Assembly (NCBI GenBank): GCA_964035575.1 | Contig: OZ037864.1 | Location: forward strand, 744,001 to 808,000 | Source: Rhynchopus sp. YZ270_cl-10 | Taxonomy: Eukaryota; Euglenozoa; Diplonemea; Diplonemida; Diplonemidae | Reading direction: 5' to 3' | Length of the DNA stretch: 64,000 bases | Part shown: piece by piece, positions 8,406 through 18,659 of the stretch | Layout: each line of letters begins with the position of its first letter | How positions within the stretch are numbered: the stretch's first letter is position 1 | The notes under the pieces: generated by a model | Databases searched by the model: none | What the model was told of the DNA's origin: nothing | What the model saw: the letters and a program-made list of their open reading frames with translations, nothing else | Position numbers and translations under genes: made by a program

Positions 8406-11192
8406 TCACAACTTCTCACGCACACATGCGATGGTAGTGCAGCACAACGTCTCAACGTAGCACTTGTCCTTGTTCGTGGACCTGCAGCGTGCACGCTTCT
8501 TCTGCCTGAAGCCCTCCCTGCACACCGGCAGTGCCTCACAGCACGGTGCACTGTCCGACACACAGCATCCCGAGCAGTCCGCACAGCCTTCCCTCTCATC
8601 ACCAGCACACACAAAACCTGCATCACACTGGATGTTTGCAATCCCGCCACACATCTTCTCACAGGCAGCAGGTTCCTCAACAGGTGCAGGCACTCCTCTT
8701 GTGTCCACCTCACAGCATCCAAGGCAGTCAGCTCCACCTGTGCTTGGGTCGCAGCTGTCTGTCGCGTCGTCCACACACACGTATCCAGCCTTGCACATCG
8801 TGCCAATCTTCCCACCACACACATTCGCACAGGTTGGTGCAGCATCCTCCTCACAACATCCTCCACAGTCGGCACCTCCGTTCTTCGGGTCGCAGTGGTC
8901 GTTCACATCGTCGGCACAGACGAAACCAGTTCCGCACTGGATGTTGGCAATACCACCGCAGAACTCACACTTCGGCGGAGCAAGGATGCAGCATCCAAGG
9001 CAGTCAGCACCTCCGTTCTTGGGGTCGCAGCTGTCGGTTGCGTCATCAACACAGACGTAGCCGTCCTTGCATGCAGTTCCAAGAATTCCACCACAGACGT
9101 TGTGACAGACAGGTGCAGGTGCAAGCTCACAGCATCCAAGGCAGTCAGCTCCTCCGTTCTTGGGGTCGCAGCTGTCGGTTGCGTCATCAACACAGACGTA
9201 GCCGTCCTTGCAAGCAGTTCCGAGGATTCCACCGCAGACGTTGTGGCAGACAGGGGCAGGTGCAAGCTCACAGCATCCGAGGCAGTCAGCTCCTCCGTTC
9301 TTGGGGTCGCAGCTGTCGGTTGCGTCATCAACACAGACGTAGCCATCCTTGCAAGCAGTTCCGAGGATTCCACCGCAGACGTTGTGGCAGACAGGGGCAG
9401 GTGCAAGCTCACAGCATCCGAGGCAGTCAGCTCCTCCGTTCTTGGGGTCGCAGCTGTCGGTTGCGTCATCAACACAGACGTAGCCATCCTTGCAAGCAGT
9501 TCCGAGGATTCCACCACAGATGTTGTGGCAGATAGCGGCAGGCGCTCCTCTTGCGTCAACCTCACAGCATCCAAGGCAGTCAGCTCCTCCGTTCTTGGGG
9601 TCGCAGCTGTCGGTTGCGTCATCAACACAGACGTAGCCATCCTTGCAAGCAGTTCCGAGGATTCCACCGCAGACGTTGTGGCAGACAGGGGCAGGTGCAA
9701 GCTCACAGCATCCGAGGCAGTCAGCTCCTCCGTTCTTGGGGTCGCAGCTGTCGGTTGCGTCATCAACACAGACGTAGCCATCCTTGCAAGCAGTTCCGAG
9801 GATTCCACCACAGATGTTGTGGCAGATAGCGGCAGGCGCTCCTCTTGCGTCAACCTCACAGCATCCAAGGCAGTCAGCTCCTCCGTTCTTGGGGTCGCAG
9901 CTGTCGGTTGCGTCATCAACACAGACGTAGCCATCCTTGCAAGCAGTTCCGAGGATTCCACCGCAGACGTTGTGGCAGACAGGGGCAGGTGCAAGCTCAC
10001 AGCATCCAAGGCAGTCAGCTCCTCCATTCTTGGGGTCGCAGCTGTCGGTTGCGTCATCAACACAGACGTAGCCATCCTTGCAAGCAGTTCCGAGGATTCC
10101 ACCGCAGACGTTGTGGCAGACAGGGGCAGGTGCAAGCTCACAGCATCCGAGGCAGTCAGCTCCTCCGTTCTTGGGGTCGCAGCTGTCGGTTGCGTCATCA
10201 ACACAGACGTAGCCATCCTTGCAAGCAGTTCCGAGGATTCCACCGCAGACGTTGTGGCAGACAGGGGCAGGTGCAAGCTCACAGCATCCAAGGCAGTCAG
10301 CTCCTCCATTCTTGGGGTCGCAGCTGTCGGTTGCGTCATCAACACAGACGTAGCCATCCTTGCAAGAAGTTCCGAGGATTCCACCACAGACGTTGTGGCA
10401 GATAGGGGCAGGCGCTCCTCTTGCGTCAACCTCACAGCATCCAAGGCAGTCAGCTCCTCCGTTCTTGGGGTCGCAGCTGTCGGTTGCGTCATCAACACAG
10501 ACGTAGCCGTCCTTGCAAGCAGTTCCGAGGATTCCACCGCAGACGTTGTGGCAGACAGGGGCAGGTGCAAGCTCACAGCATCCAAGGCAGTCAGCTCCTC
10601 CATTCTTGGGGTCACAGCTGTCGGTTGCGTCATCAACACAGACGTAGCCATCCTTGCAAGCAGTTCCGAGGATTCCACCGCAGACGTTGTGGCAGACAGG
10701 GGCAGGTGCAAGCTCACAGCATCCGAGGCAGTCAGCTCCTCCGTTCTTGGGGTCGCAGCTGTCGGTTGCGTCATCAACACAGACGTAGCCATCCTTGCAA
10801 GCAGTTCCGAGGATTCCACCACAGACGTTGTGGCAGATAGCGGCAGGCGCTCCTCTTGCGTCAACCTCACAGCATCCAAGGCAGTCAGCTCCTCCGTTCT
10901 TGGGGTCGCAGCTGTCGGTTGCGTCATCAACACAGACGTAGCCATCCTTGCAAGCAGTTCCGAGGATTCCACCGCAGACGTTGTGGCAGACAGGGGCAGG
11001 TGCAAGCTCACAGCATCCGAGGCAGTCAGCTCCTCCGTTCTTGGGGTCGCAGCTGTCGGTTGCGTCATCAACACAGACGTAGCCATCCTTGCAAGCAGTT
11101 CCAAGGATTCCACCGCAGACGTTGGGGCAGACGGAGAGTGCGGAAGTGACAGACAAAAGTGTCACCAAATACAGAGCCCGTTGAGGGAGCAT
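8406..11192 (-). CDS. Secreted cysteine-rich protein with 18 tandem CGGI..C..GYVCVDD repeats
   Basis: A 928-aa single-exon frame starting with a clear signal peptide (MLPQRALYLVTLLSVTSALS). The mature protein is 18 tandem modules of 47 or 51 aa. Each has the pattern C-x3-C-G-G-I...C...G-[YF]-V-C-[VA]-D-D...C-D-P-x-N-G-G-A-D-C-x-G-C-C, linked by ELAPAP or EVDARGAPA. The first 15 are almost identical and the last three diverge. A Lys/Arg-rich Cys tail of ~45 residues closes the protein. All Cys are in register, which implies disulphide-stabilised knots in an extracellular protein. Related CGG..C..G..CVDDP.D.CDP..GGADC modules occur in secreted proteins of several eukaryotes; I do not know their function, and an adhesive or matrix role is only a guess. 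A dispersed repeat lies 121 bp upstream of the ATG. Confidence 0.9.
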   Translation of the reverse strand: MLPQRALYLVTLLSVTSALSVCPNVCGGILGTACKDGYVCVDDATDSCDPKNGGADCLGCCELAPAPVCHNVCGGILGTACKDGYVCVDDATDSCDPKNGGADCLGCCEVDARGAPAAICHNVCGGILGTACKDGYVCVDDATDSCDPKNGGADCLGCCELAPAPVCHNVCGGILGTACKDGYVCVDDATDSCDPKNGGADCLGCCELAPAPVCHNVCGGILGTACKDGYVCVDDATDSCDPKNGGADCLGCCEVDARGAPAPICHNVCGGILGTSCKDGYVCVDDATDSCDPKNGGADCLGCCELAPAPVCHNVCGGILGTACKDGYVCVDDATDSCDPKNGGADCLGCCELAPAPVCHNVCGGILGTACKDGYVCVDDATDSCDPKNGGADCLGCCELAPAPVCHNVCGGILGTACKDGYVCVDDATDSCDPKNGGADCLGCCEVDARGAPAAICHNICGGILGTACKDGYVCVDDATDSCDPKNGGADCLGCCELAPAPVCHNVCGGILGTACKDGYVCVDDATDSCDPKNGGADCLGCCEVDARGAPAAICHNICGGILGTACKDGYVCVDDATDSCDPKNGGADCLGCCELAPAPVCHNVCGGILGTACKDGYVCVDDATDSCDPKNGGADCLGCCELAPAPVCHNVCGGILGTACKDGYVCVDDATDSCDPKNGGADCLGCCELAPAPVCHNVCGGILGTACKDGYVCVDDATDSCDPKNGGADCLGCCILAPPKCEFCGGIANIQCGTGFVCADDVNDHCDPKNGGADCGGCCEEDAAPTCANVCGGKIGTMCKAGYVCVDDATDSCDPSTGGADCLGCCEVDTRGVPAPVEEPAACEKMCGGIANIQCDAGFVCAGDEREGCADCSGCCVSDSAPCCEALPVCREGFRQKKRARCRSTNKDKCYVETLCCTTIACVREKL
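8996..11130 (-). repeat. Tandem coding minisatellite, 141/153-bp units (~15 copies)
   Basis: DNA-level tandem array underlying the Cys-rich repeats. Units of 141 bp (linker ELAPAP) and 153 bp (linker EVDARGAPA) alternate irregularly. Neighbouring units are near-identical even at synonymous positions, indicating recent unequal exchange or gene conversion. Because no unit contains a stop in several frames, long antisense and alternative frames appear over it. Confidence 0.9.
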
Positions 11193-11312
11193 TTTATGGT
11201 TGGGAATGTAGAATCTGTGAGGTTGGGAATAGTGGTGAGAGTCTGGTCGTGAATGTGCTAAAGAAGTGTAGGAGGTGAATGGTCGTGAAAACGGAAGTAA
11301 TCGAAGTATTTT

Positions 11313-11926
11313 ATGTCAGCCAGGTTAAGTGTGTGTTGTGATCAATCAAGAGGCGTGACGCCCACTCAGCGTGGTGCATGGTCAATAATGACGAATTTCA
11401 TCATGTTGCAAAACGAAACACCAAACCTACCTGAACTCCCTGAACTGCACTCAGGTGAAGATCGTTTGGAAACGAACGACACCTTGGGTAGCATTTCAAA
11501 CACGAGACAACCCACTTCACCATCTGCACAAACAGACACAGTGCACGAGGCAGAAGTGGCTGCACACGATACGATCGTACATCACCAGGTGTGCCGTCTG
11601 TACCATATTTGCGCACATCTCCCATGAGAACACCTCCCACCCCACCCTCGGCACCCACCCCTTTCGAGCTGCCATCTCCTGGTGCAAGCACCCAGTGCTG
11701 GAGATGGCAGCACAACCACAGCACACCACGCACCTTTCAGTCCCTACTGAACCCCCCTCCCCCATCCCTCCCTCCTCTCCACGCTCAGTCCTCTCTACCT
11801 CCTTACATCGAACTTACTGTTCACAGTAACATCGATGGTCGACCCGTGTGCGCATGGTATACGCGTACACGCTTTCGGCACCAATGAAGGAACCTACTCA
11901 CAGGGTGCCAATACCATCGTTGATAG
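11313..11926 (+). repeat. Dispersed repeat, long copy D (~614 bp)
   Basis: Nearly identical to copy B at 1903-2510 over its whole length, with small indels. It starts ATGTCAGCCAGG and ends ACCATCGTTGATAG. Its 5' end lies 121 bp upstream of the Cys-rich gene ATG. The flanking sequences of B and D differ, so both ends of the repeat are well defined. Confidence 0.85.
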
Positions 11927-12072
11927 AGCACAGGTCTTGATGTAAGATGTTTGACCCACAGCCAACGCTATGACATTACGCCATACTACACCCCCATACT
12001 GCAGACACCCTCATCCCATACGTCTCTCCTCCCTCGATAATGGCGGGAAGGAATGAATACTTGACTTGACAC

Positions 12073-12098
12073 ACAAATCCCTCTCGTAACAGTGTACC
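12073..12098 (+). repeat. 26-bp sequence shared with 4885-4910
   Basis: Second copy of ACAAATCCCTCTCGT-R-ACAGTGTACC. The flanks are unrelated to those of the first copy. Confidence 0.6.
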
Positions 12099-12595
12099 TT
12101 GGTACAATGACAGGGTGTACCGGGGTGGACCCCAAACATGCAGTCCTACATCCATTTCGTGGTTTACATCTAAAATGCTCTACTCCCACTGCACTCATCA
12201 GCCAGAAGAACGGAGATCATTGCGAACACGGGGTCATGAGTCCGGTGTGACGTGGGGTCCAGTTCGCATGAAAAGAACAAGAAAAAAGCAGCTACTGCAT
12301 AGCTTACCCCCTTTTTTATTTCATTGAGACCGTATGGGCGTTTTGAAGCTTTGTTGTTTTTAAAAAAAATGTTTTTCCAGACCTTGAAAAAAACTAAGGG
12401 GGGCGGGCGGGTAGAAGCAACAACGCAGTATATTGCGGCTAACGTTTACTGGGAAGGAAGGTGTTGGTGTTACTTTTTGTTTCCTCTTCTGAATCCCGGG
12501 CGCCGGGTGAAAAAAAAAAAAAAAAAAAAAACGGGGCCCTATTTTATCGCTGGTATGCAAACTTTTACAACGATAAGAAAAAGAAATCTTGGTAA

Positions 12596-12626
12596 GATGA
12601 ACGTGCCTCTCGTGCACACACATCTA
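12596..12626 (+). ncRNA. Small hairpin element 2 (AGATG..GTGC loop GCAC..CATCT)
   Basis: Outer stem AGATG (12596-12600) with CATCT (12622-12626), inner stem GTGC/GCAC, and the 7-nt loop CTCTCGT. The same plan occurs at 8261, 13111, 18003 and 30197 with different but still complementary stems. Confidence 0.4.
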
Positions 12627-13110
12627 AAAAAAAAAATTGGTGTGGGGAGAAAGGGGGGGGATGAGCAAAATGGTGTACAATCAATCCTTAATGTTTGACT
12701 GCACACCTTTCACATCATTACTTATTTTTTCTTCATCTGAGACACACACAAAATAATGGCAAATATCTAACGAAGGATGTGGGGGTGTATTGGTGTCTGT
12801 CGCTTTAAAACAACGCAAATAGCAGCAAGGCAAGAGTTGGCAGGGAGAAGAAGAAGCAGAAGAAAATATTCTGCCGGGGAAAAAATATATGGGGGGGGAA
12901 AAATGTGTCATTCCTCTTGCGAAGAAGGTATCCACCAGAGTCACGTATCAATGAATACGCAATATGCATTTCATTTATTTTTCCTCCTCTTTTCTCCTAC
13001 CTTTTGAGATGTGCAACAGAGGTTCGTTCTTAATATCCACTTTCAACCCTGACCCTCCACCCTCCTTTGTTTTGCTGAAACCAAAAAATAAAAATAAAGA
13101 AAAGTTAAAA

Positions 13111-13144
13111 AGATGATCCTAAGCCTCTCATGCTTAGTCACCTT
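13111..13144 (+). ncRNA. Small hairpin element 3 (CTAAGC loop GCTTAG)
   Basis: Inner stem CTAAGC (13119-13124) with GCTTAG (13132-13137) and loop CTCTCAT, preceded by AAGATGA. It lies ~270 bp downstream of the CDC37 stop. The six-pair stem differs completely in sequence from element 2, but pairing and loop are kept. Confidence 0.4.
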
Positions 13145-13409
13145 GTAATTGTAATAAGGTCTGACCCAATTTTGGGAGGACACAGTTACATATTTGCATT
13201 TTAAAAATATAATTAGAACAAATGTCTCAGGCTAGACACGTTCACCCCCCACCCCCCTGTCGGGCCCTTTTCGAATTGGGGAAGAAGGGAGTCCCCCCTT
13301 GCACATCTCGCTCCTCTCACTCTTTTCTCTTTTCGCATCTCGAGAAACTACCTAAAATTATATCCTTTTTTTTTGGATTTTTTTTTGTCAATAAATTTGC
13401 ATTCTTCTT

Positions 13410-15580
13410 CTAGAGAGCTGCGGCAGGACGCTTTGGTTTGAGGTCTTCTGGCTTGGCAACGTCTTCTTCGTCATCCTCTTCGTCCTCGGCACCTGCACCT
13501 TCGGGGTTCCAGAGACCTGCCTTGCCACATTCTTTGAGCCAGACTTCTGCTTCCTCTGGTCCGAGCTCTTCAATAGCACGGTGCAGAGGCTCCATCTCTC
13601 TCGACCTGAACGCGTCTTTGAGAACCTGCGGCAGACGCTTGAAGAGCTCCACTGGGTCCATCCCACCAGGCCCAAGACGCTCTGCTGCAGGAAGGTGGTT
13701 CGGCAGCCACCAGCATCTGTCGTTGTCATTCTCTAGCTCCTCCTGCTCTTTCTGCTCCTGGCGAAGCTGGTCAATCGGCACCACCGTCAAGTTGTCCTCC
13801 TTCAGCGCCTTCTCCCCATGCGGATCAGGGAAGATTACACCCACCCGTCCGCTCTTCAAGCGTCCCTTCACCTCCCCACGCAGCCCGTTCAGCTCTGCTG
13901 CCCCCTTCAGGTCGTGCGCCTCAACCACCATCCCTGCAGAAAACTTATCGGCACCAGGGGAGAGGCCGAGCTTCTCCTCTTCCTTCTTGGCAACAGCACG
14001 CTCGATGATACGTTGCGTGAAGCCGTCGACACCCTCGACAAACATCGAAAAGCGCTTAGGGTCCTTCAAACGCTCGAAGAAGGGGACAATGATGTTGCCC
14101 GGGTGGCGGCGTTCTGTCTTTGCGAGCTCGGTGATGCTGGAGAGGACCTGCGACTGGCGGGCATAGCGCTTCATCTTTTTTCTGTCGCCTGCCATCTCTG
14201 CCTCAAGACAGGCAAGCAGCAGATGCCAGGAGGCGTGCTCCTGAAGCAGAATCGTCCCGTTCTCCTTCAGCACCTCACACGTCTCCTCCATCGACACAAG
14301 ACTCATAAAGTGGTCCAACAGGTCTTTGTGCTTGTCGCAGTACTCTGGGTACGACGTGATCTTCTCATCCTGAGTGGAGGTAGGAGTGGAGGTAGGAGTG
14401 GAGGTAGGAGTGGAGGTGGGTAAGAATGAAAATAAGTCGGAAAATAGACCCAAGGAACCTCCTGCAGGCTTGAGTTGTAGAGCAACCATTACTCTGTAAA
14501 ATAAGAGAATGCAGTCGGATACCAGGTTCAAAGTGGACGTACTGCAGTAGCCTTTTATAGGTAATTGCAGCAATTTGTCTAAAAATAAAAAAATGGAAAT
14601 TGAAAATGCAAATGCCGCAACAGTCAAGTGCATTTGGGGTGCAGACTGGGTAGGGTAGGGTGGGGTGAGGGGAAGAGAGAAAGAGAAGGGGGGACATACT
14701 TCGACCGTTCCACTCTTGAGGAACTCGTTGTCCTTTTCTGTGGAGTCGGGGACGGCGTATCCGTCTGCGTGCGGTTGGCTCTGTGGAAGTGTGTTCGTGT
14801 TTTATTAGTGTTGCAATCCTGGTTGGGCTAGCAATGACAGCCGATGTGCTCCACGTGGTGTTGGTCGCTGCATGCTCAGCATGCAAGCATCCTCCATGGG
14901 GCATGGGGAGTTTACCAGACCAGCACTTATACACCCTCACCAGGGTTTGGTTAGTCGGGGCAGGGACGTTTACCTCCCTGAGGACAGAACAGTACTGTGT
15001 TCCCCTCAATCAATGGAGAAAATGCAGACGGCACACTTCATCCCCGTGAATGTGGAAGAGTTAACCCCCTTGGTTTGACCCAAAAAAAAGTGGCATATTT
15101 TCCGTTATTTTTTTGTAAATATTTGACAATGAGTCACCCATCTTGTCTCCGTCAGGTTACTCTTTATTCCTAATATTTTGCTTATTAAGTGCAAATCGAG
15201 AGTTGTAGAGTTATGTATAGGGATACCTCGTGGTTAACAATGGTGCGCTCGGAGACGGTTTTGCACATGTTGTCGACGTTCCATTTCTTGTTTTTGTCCA
15301 TCTTTGCGATGCGTGCCTGGGCCTTCTCGACGTCTTCTTCTATCTTCTTCCGCTCTGCCGCGTCGAGGGTGGTGTCTTCAAGCTTAGACGCCGTTGCGAT
15401 GGTCGCTTCCAATGTCTCTCTCTCCTTTGCCTCTTCCTTCTCACGGTCGAGACGCTGCTGGTGCTTCAGTCGGAACCACGTTCCCTTCTCGATGTTCGGG
15501 TGGCAGTCCGACTCATCGTCACTCAACTCGATGTTGTCCCACTTGCTGTAATCCGTGACTCCTGCCTTGCGTGCAGCCAT
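13410..15580 (-). CDS. CDC37: CDC37, Hsp90 kinase-specific co-chaperone (3 exons) with inserted SH3-like segment
   Basis: Exons 15227-15580, 14700-14780 and 13410-14369 join in phase 0 to 464 aa. Donors are GTATCC and GTATGT; acceptors are TTCCACAG and CCACTCAG. Exon 1 has the CDC37 N-terminus (DYSKWDNIELSDDE, then HPNIEKGTWFRLKHQ) and a long charged coiled coil. Exon 3 carries the Hsp90-binding helical domain (YCDKHKDLLDHFMSL...FVEGVDGFTQR) and the C-terminal domain (DPVELFKRLPQVLKDAF...WLKECGKAGLWNP). The protein brings client kinases to Hsp90 in the cytosol. The Ser13 equivalent is in LSDDE. Oddly, residues ~289-343 hold a small SH3/KOW-like module (GAAELNGLRGEVKG...RVGVIFPD...EDNLTVV) between the middle and C-terminal domains, where CDC37 normally has linker. 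The protein ends in an acidic tail. The second intron has four 12-bp pyrimidine-rich tandem repeats just before its acceptor. Confidence 0.95.
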
Positions 15581-16096
15581 GGTGCTTGTATTAAATCTAA
15601 CGTTGCTTCCTAGGGTGGTAAGAGGTAAGAGGTGGAGGGTAGAGGGTAGAGGGTGGGTGGTGGAAGAAGAGAAAAGGAGGGGGGGAATGGAAGCGTAGTT
15701 TTTTGTAATGCAAATAACCCAATGTAACAAATCTTTGTTTTGCGTGTGTGTAGAATATAGAACGCAAAATAAAAAAAAGAGTGTGTGCTTATCATGGGAG
15801 GAGGGGTGCATTCGACCCTTCACTGCGGAATTTTACGAAAAGAAAAAGGGGGAACGGGGGGTGAAAACGTTGTCTCTCGTGGTCGCTATCTCCCTAAGAA
15901 CAAACGAAAAATTGGAGGAGCGAACACAAGACCCTCTCCAGGTTTGGTATTATTGCTTTGTTGTTTTATTATTATTTTTTGTGTCGACAATCTCCCCTTC
16001 GTGCTCAATATTGAGGTTTTCTTTTGAAGCATTATTAAGTGGAGGGTTTTTGCCTGATGTAGTCAAAAATCAGGTTCTGCTCTTCACTCATTCTCT
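15581..16096. other. Intergenic ~0.5 kb, no gene seen
   Basis: Contains the CDC37 5' flank with a GA/TC-rich tract near 15620-15690 and the SPRY gene 3' flank, which is A/T-rich. No RNA gene or repeat was recognised. Confidence 0.4.
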
Positions 16097-16756
16097 TCAC
16101 GCAGGGGGCGGGGGGAACTTGACAACAACACAGTCACCTTCGTGGAGGAGACTGACGGCAGCGTACATCGTGCCTTCTCCGTGCAGGTCGCAGGCCTTGC
16201 CAAGCTTCTTCCCATTCTTGTAGATATACATGCCGGGCCAGTTCATTAGGACACCAATGACGTCACCTTGTCTTGCCTGTTCCGCAAAGGGCATATCTGC
16301 TGCCTTGTGGTATGAATGTCCGTACTTCGAACCGTACCCAAAGCTGAAGGCAGTTGTGCCCAGAAAGTTGTCCTTCGGAAAAGACTCATGTGTCAACCCC
16401 AATACGACTTCATGGTTGGTCTTCTGCTTAAGCTTCTTCAAGTGGAACTCAAAGTACCTCCGCGTCCCCGGGCTGCAACCAGGTTTGACCCGCGCAGTGT
16501 TCCACTTCCCATCATTGCTTACCTTCTTGATAGTCAGCCCGCTCTCGCTGATGTCGAAGTGAGGCGATTTTGAGACAAACCCTCCATCAGGATTCGTCAC
16601 TGCGCTGGACTTCCGACGGACAGGATCGCCCTTCGGCTCCTCATTGCGTGGGAGCACATCCGTCAGAAGCATAGCAGGATCCTTCCCCTCACAAAGCGCC
16701 ATCACTTCACCAACCGTCATCCGCTCAAACAGCATAGCCAAAGACCCTCTGTCCAT
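16097..16756 (-). CDS. SPRY-domain protein
   Basis: A 219-aa frame from MDRGSLAMLFERM (ATG at 16754-16756). In-frame sequence upstream to 16801 is possible but Lys/Phe-rich and looks like leader. Residues ~1-65 include a short helical segment and a basic, Pro-rich linker. Residues ~75-215 form a SPRY domain: HFDISESGLTIKKV, YFEFHLKKL, EVVLGLTHESF, FSFGYGSKYGH, then the hallmark GDVIGVLMNWP and the closing block IYKNGKKLGKA...YAAVSLLHEGDCVVVKF. SPRY domains are protein-interaction platforms, often in ubiquitin ligases or trafficking scaffolds; no RING or SOCS box is present here. The protein ends right after the domain. The partner is unknown. Confidence 0.85.
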   Translation of the reverse strand: MDRGSLAMLFERMTVGEVMALCEGKDPAMLLTDVLPRNEEPKGDPVRRKSSAVTNPDGGFVSKSPHFDISESGLTIKKVSNDGKWNTARVKPGCSPGTRRYFEFHLKKLKQKTNHEVVLGLTHESFPKDNFLGTTAFSFGYGSKYGHSYHKAADMPFAEQARQGDVIGVLMNWPGMYIYKNGKKLGKACDLHGEGTMYAAVSLLHEGDCVVVKFPPPPA

Positions 16757-17043
16757 AGTGTATCGGTTTGTCTGTTTAAATGGTGATTTTTTGTCAAACA
16801 AAAGGTGAAGAAAAAGAGTCGTTTATTAACCCTATACACCCCAAGCCATTTTTCAAGCCATTTTTGAGTTTTAGTTTTGGGCTCTCCAACCGGTAAAAGG
16901 ACTCCCGATCCAAATTTTGGATCGTATCTGGTCACAATTGAAAGAATCCTTCCACTAAAGCCACTAAAGTAGCGCTTGGGATGAGGGTACAGTGAGAGAA
17001 AGAGAGAGAGAGAGAGGAAACGATATTTTATTATTGGTTTTTG

Positions 17044-17883
17044 TTTAATCATGGGTAGTATCTGGATCCAGTTCCAGGTGATTCCAGATTTCTCAGATTT
17101 TTCGTGAAATTCCAGGTTTTTTCCAGGTATTCCAGGTGATTCCAGGTCAATTCCAGGTAATTCCAGGTTAATTCCAGGTTAATTCCAGGTGATTCCAGGT
17201 AATTCCAGGTGGGTTTAAGCAGAAATCTGCACGCAACACAAACACACATTCCGATCTGGAAGTGTGGACGATGACAAAACACTCGGTTTTTTACACTGCT
17301 GCTTCCACTGCTGAGGGTGCTGTCGCTGCCACTGACACTGGCACTGCTGCCGCTGGAACTGCTGCTGCTGTCTACCCTCTTCCTTTTCTGTTCCCTCTGT
17401 TTCACCGCAATCTTTTTCACTTGCGTGATTATTGCGTTTGGTTTCCTCTCCATGGTTTTTGCTGTTCTCTCTACACAGTAAATGTGAATAGTAAGAGAAC
17501 TCGGGGATAGAGGGGAGTGAGCGCTTCAGCGACAATGGCAAAGACTAATAAACGAAAGGTTTTTTAGAATTTCCATCACATGGTGTTCCGGAGGGGGCCA
17601 AGATTGACATGTCCTTGACAGTGGGGGTCCACTTTATAATTTGTGCGGGTTATTTTGGCCGGGAAATATGCATCTTCCAAAAACACCGGCATTTGCATTT
17701 TTGGAATCTGTCTGTCCAGTAGTGGGGTCACTTTGCCAAAATGGACAAATTCTTGGTACATACATAAATACACAGTAAAAAAAGCCAATTCCAGAAAAAT
17801 TCCAGATCTGGAATACCTGGAATTTTTCTGGAATTTTTCTGGAATTACCTGGAATCTGGATCCAGATACTACCCATGTTTAAT
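17044..17883. mobile_element. 828-bp non-autonomous DNA transposon (TIR element) with TTTAAT duplication
   Basis: Element at 17050-17877. The first 22 bp (CATGGGTAGTATCTGG then ATCCAG) are perfectly inverted at 17856-17877. It is flanked by direct TTTAAT at 17044-17049 and 17878-17883, which contains TTAA. Subterminal regions are packed with ATTCCAGGT-like repeats, ~10 on the left (17070-17212) and several inverted on the right (17785-17850). Subterminal repeats of this kind are typical transposase-binding arrays. The interior (17221-17780) has no transposase. It holds a minus-strand frame with a Lys/Arg-rich then Ser-rich composition (17270-17453) that might be captured host sequence. TTAA-type targets suggest piggyBac- or Kolobok-like mobilisation, but the terminus does not settle it. 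Confidence 0.82.
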
Positions 17884-18002
17884 AGAAAAATCCTCACTAT
17901 TTCGAAAATAGTGGAAAGGAGGAGACACAATAAATACCCTTCTTTATTAAGAGAGAAGTAAAGCACTCCCCACTCCCCAAAAAAAAAAAAAAACACGTTA
18001 TA

Positions 18003-18035
18003 AGAATGAACTCAAGCCTCGTGCGCTTCGTCACT
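18003..18035 (+). ncRNA. Small hairpin element 4 (AAGC loop GCTT)
   Basis: Stem AAGC (18014-18017)/GCTT (18025-18028) with loop CTCGTGC, preceded by AAGAATGA and followed by CACTTT, so AAG/CTT may extend the stem. It is the weakest member of the family. Confidence 0.3.
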
Positions 18036-18659
18036 TTTAAAAAGGAATCGTTTTTTTTTAGTGTAGTTTTCTTTGACATTGAGAGAAACGAAACTCAATT
18101 CAACATTTAAAAAAAAAAAAAGAGAGAAGCTGGAAGTGCAAACGCCTCACCGTTCATCGGCAGACAGACACTGGTGGAGGGGGAAATGGTGCGGATGGAT
18201 AAAATATATGCACTTCTTGTGCACAAAAAAATATCACCATCAGACCCACCTCCGTTCCTTTCTGCTAGACTTTTTTTGTTGTTTTGTGACGACAATCGCC
18301 TACCGAGGTAGGTACTGTACACAGTGTTGCCCGAAGGATAATCTTTTTTTTACAGTTTTTTTTTTTCAAAAATTATTTTGAGAGTTGCAGAAATAATTGT
18401 ATCTGTTTCGAAGCATCGCCAAAACAGTTACACTTTCCCATCATGCAACAGCCTCAAATTTTAGTTTATTTTTTTCCCCCAGTGCTTACATAGTAAGAGG
18501 CTTTCAAACAATGTGTTTCAACCAAATTTAACGAAAAAAAATCAGAATTTTTTAAAAAAATTTTAGCCATCATCAATACCCTTTATTACCATCCCTCGTA
18601 ATGTATGTGTGCTTAAAATATCTCCGTTCTTGACACATAAAAATTACTCACACACAAAT

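Larger units (their letters stand above)
11927..13409. other. Intergenic ~1.5 kb, no gene seen
   Basis: A/T-rich with a long poly-A run near 12511-12530 and G runs. Frames of up to 124 aa here are low complexity. It holds the second copy of the 26-bp shared sequence (12073-12098) and two members of the small hairpin family (12596-12626 and 13111-13144). Confidence 0.4.

Noticed and set aside
8394-11252. 952-codon plus-strand frame opposite the Cys-rich gene
   Set aside because: It exists only because the tandem unit lacks stops in this frame. Its product is a low-complexity Ser/Val/Thr repeat with no signal peptide or domain, whereas the minus frame has a signal peptide and conserved Cys spacing.
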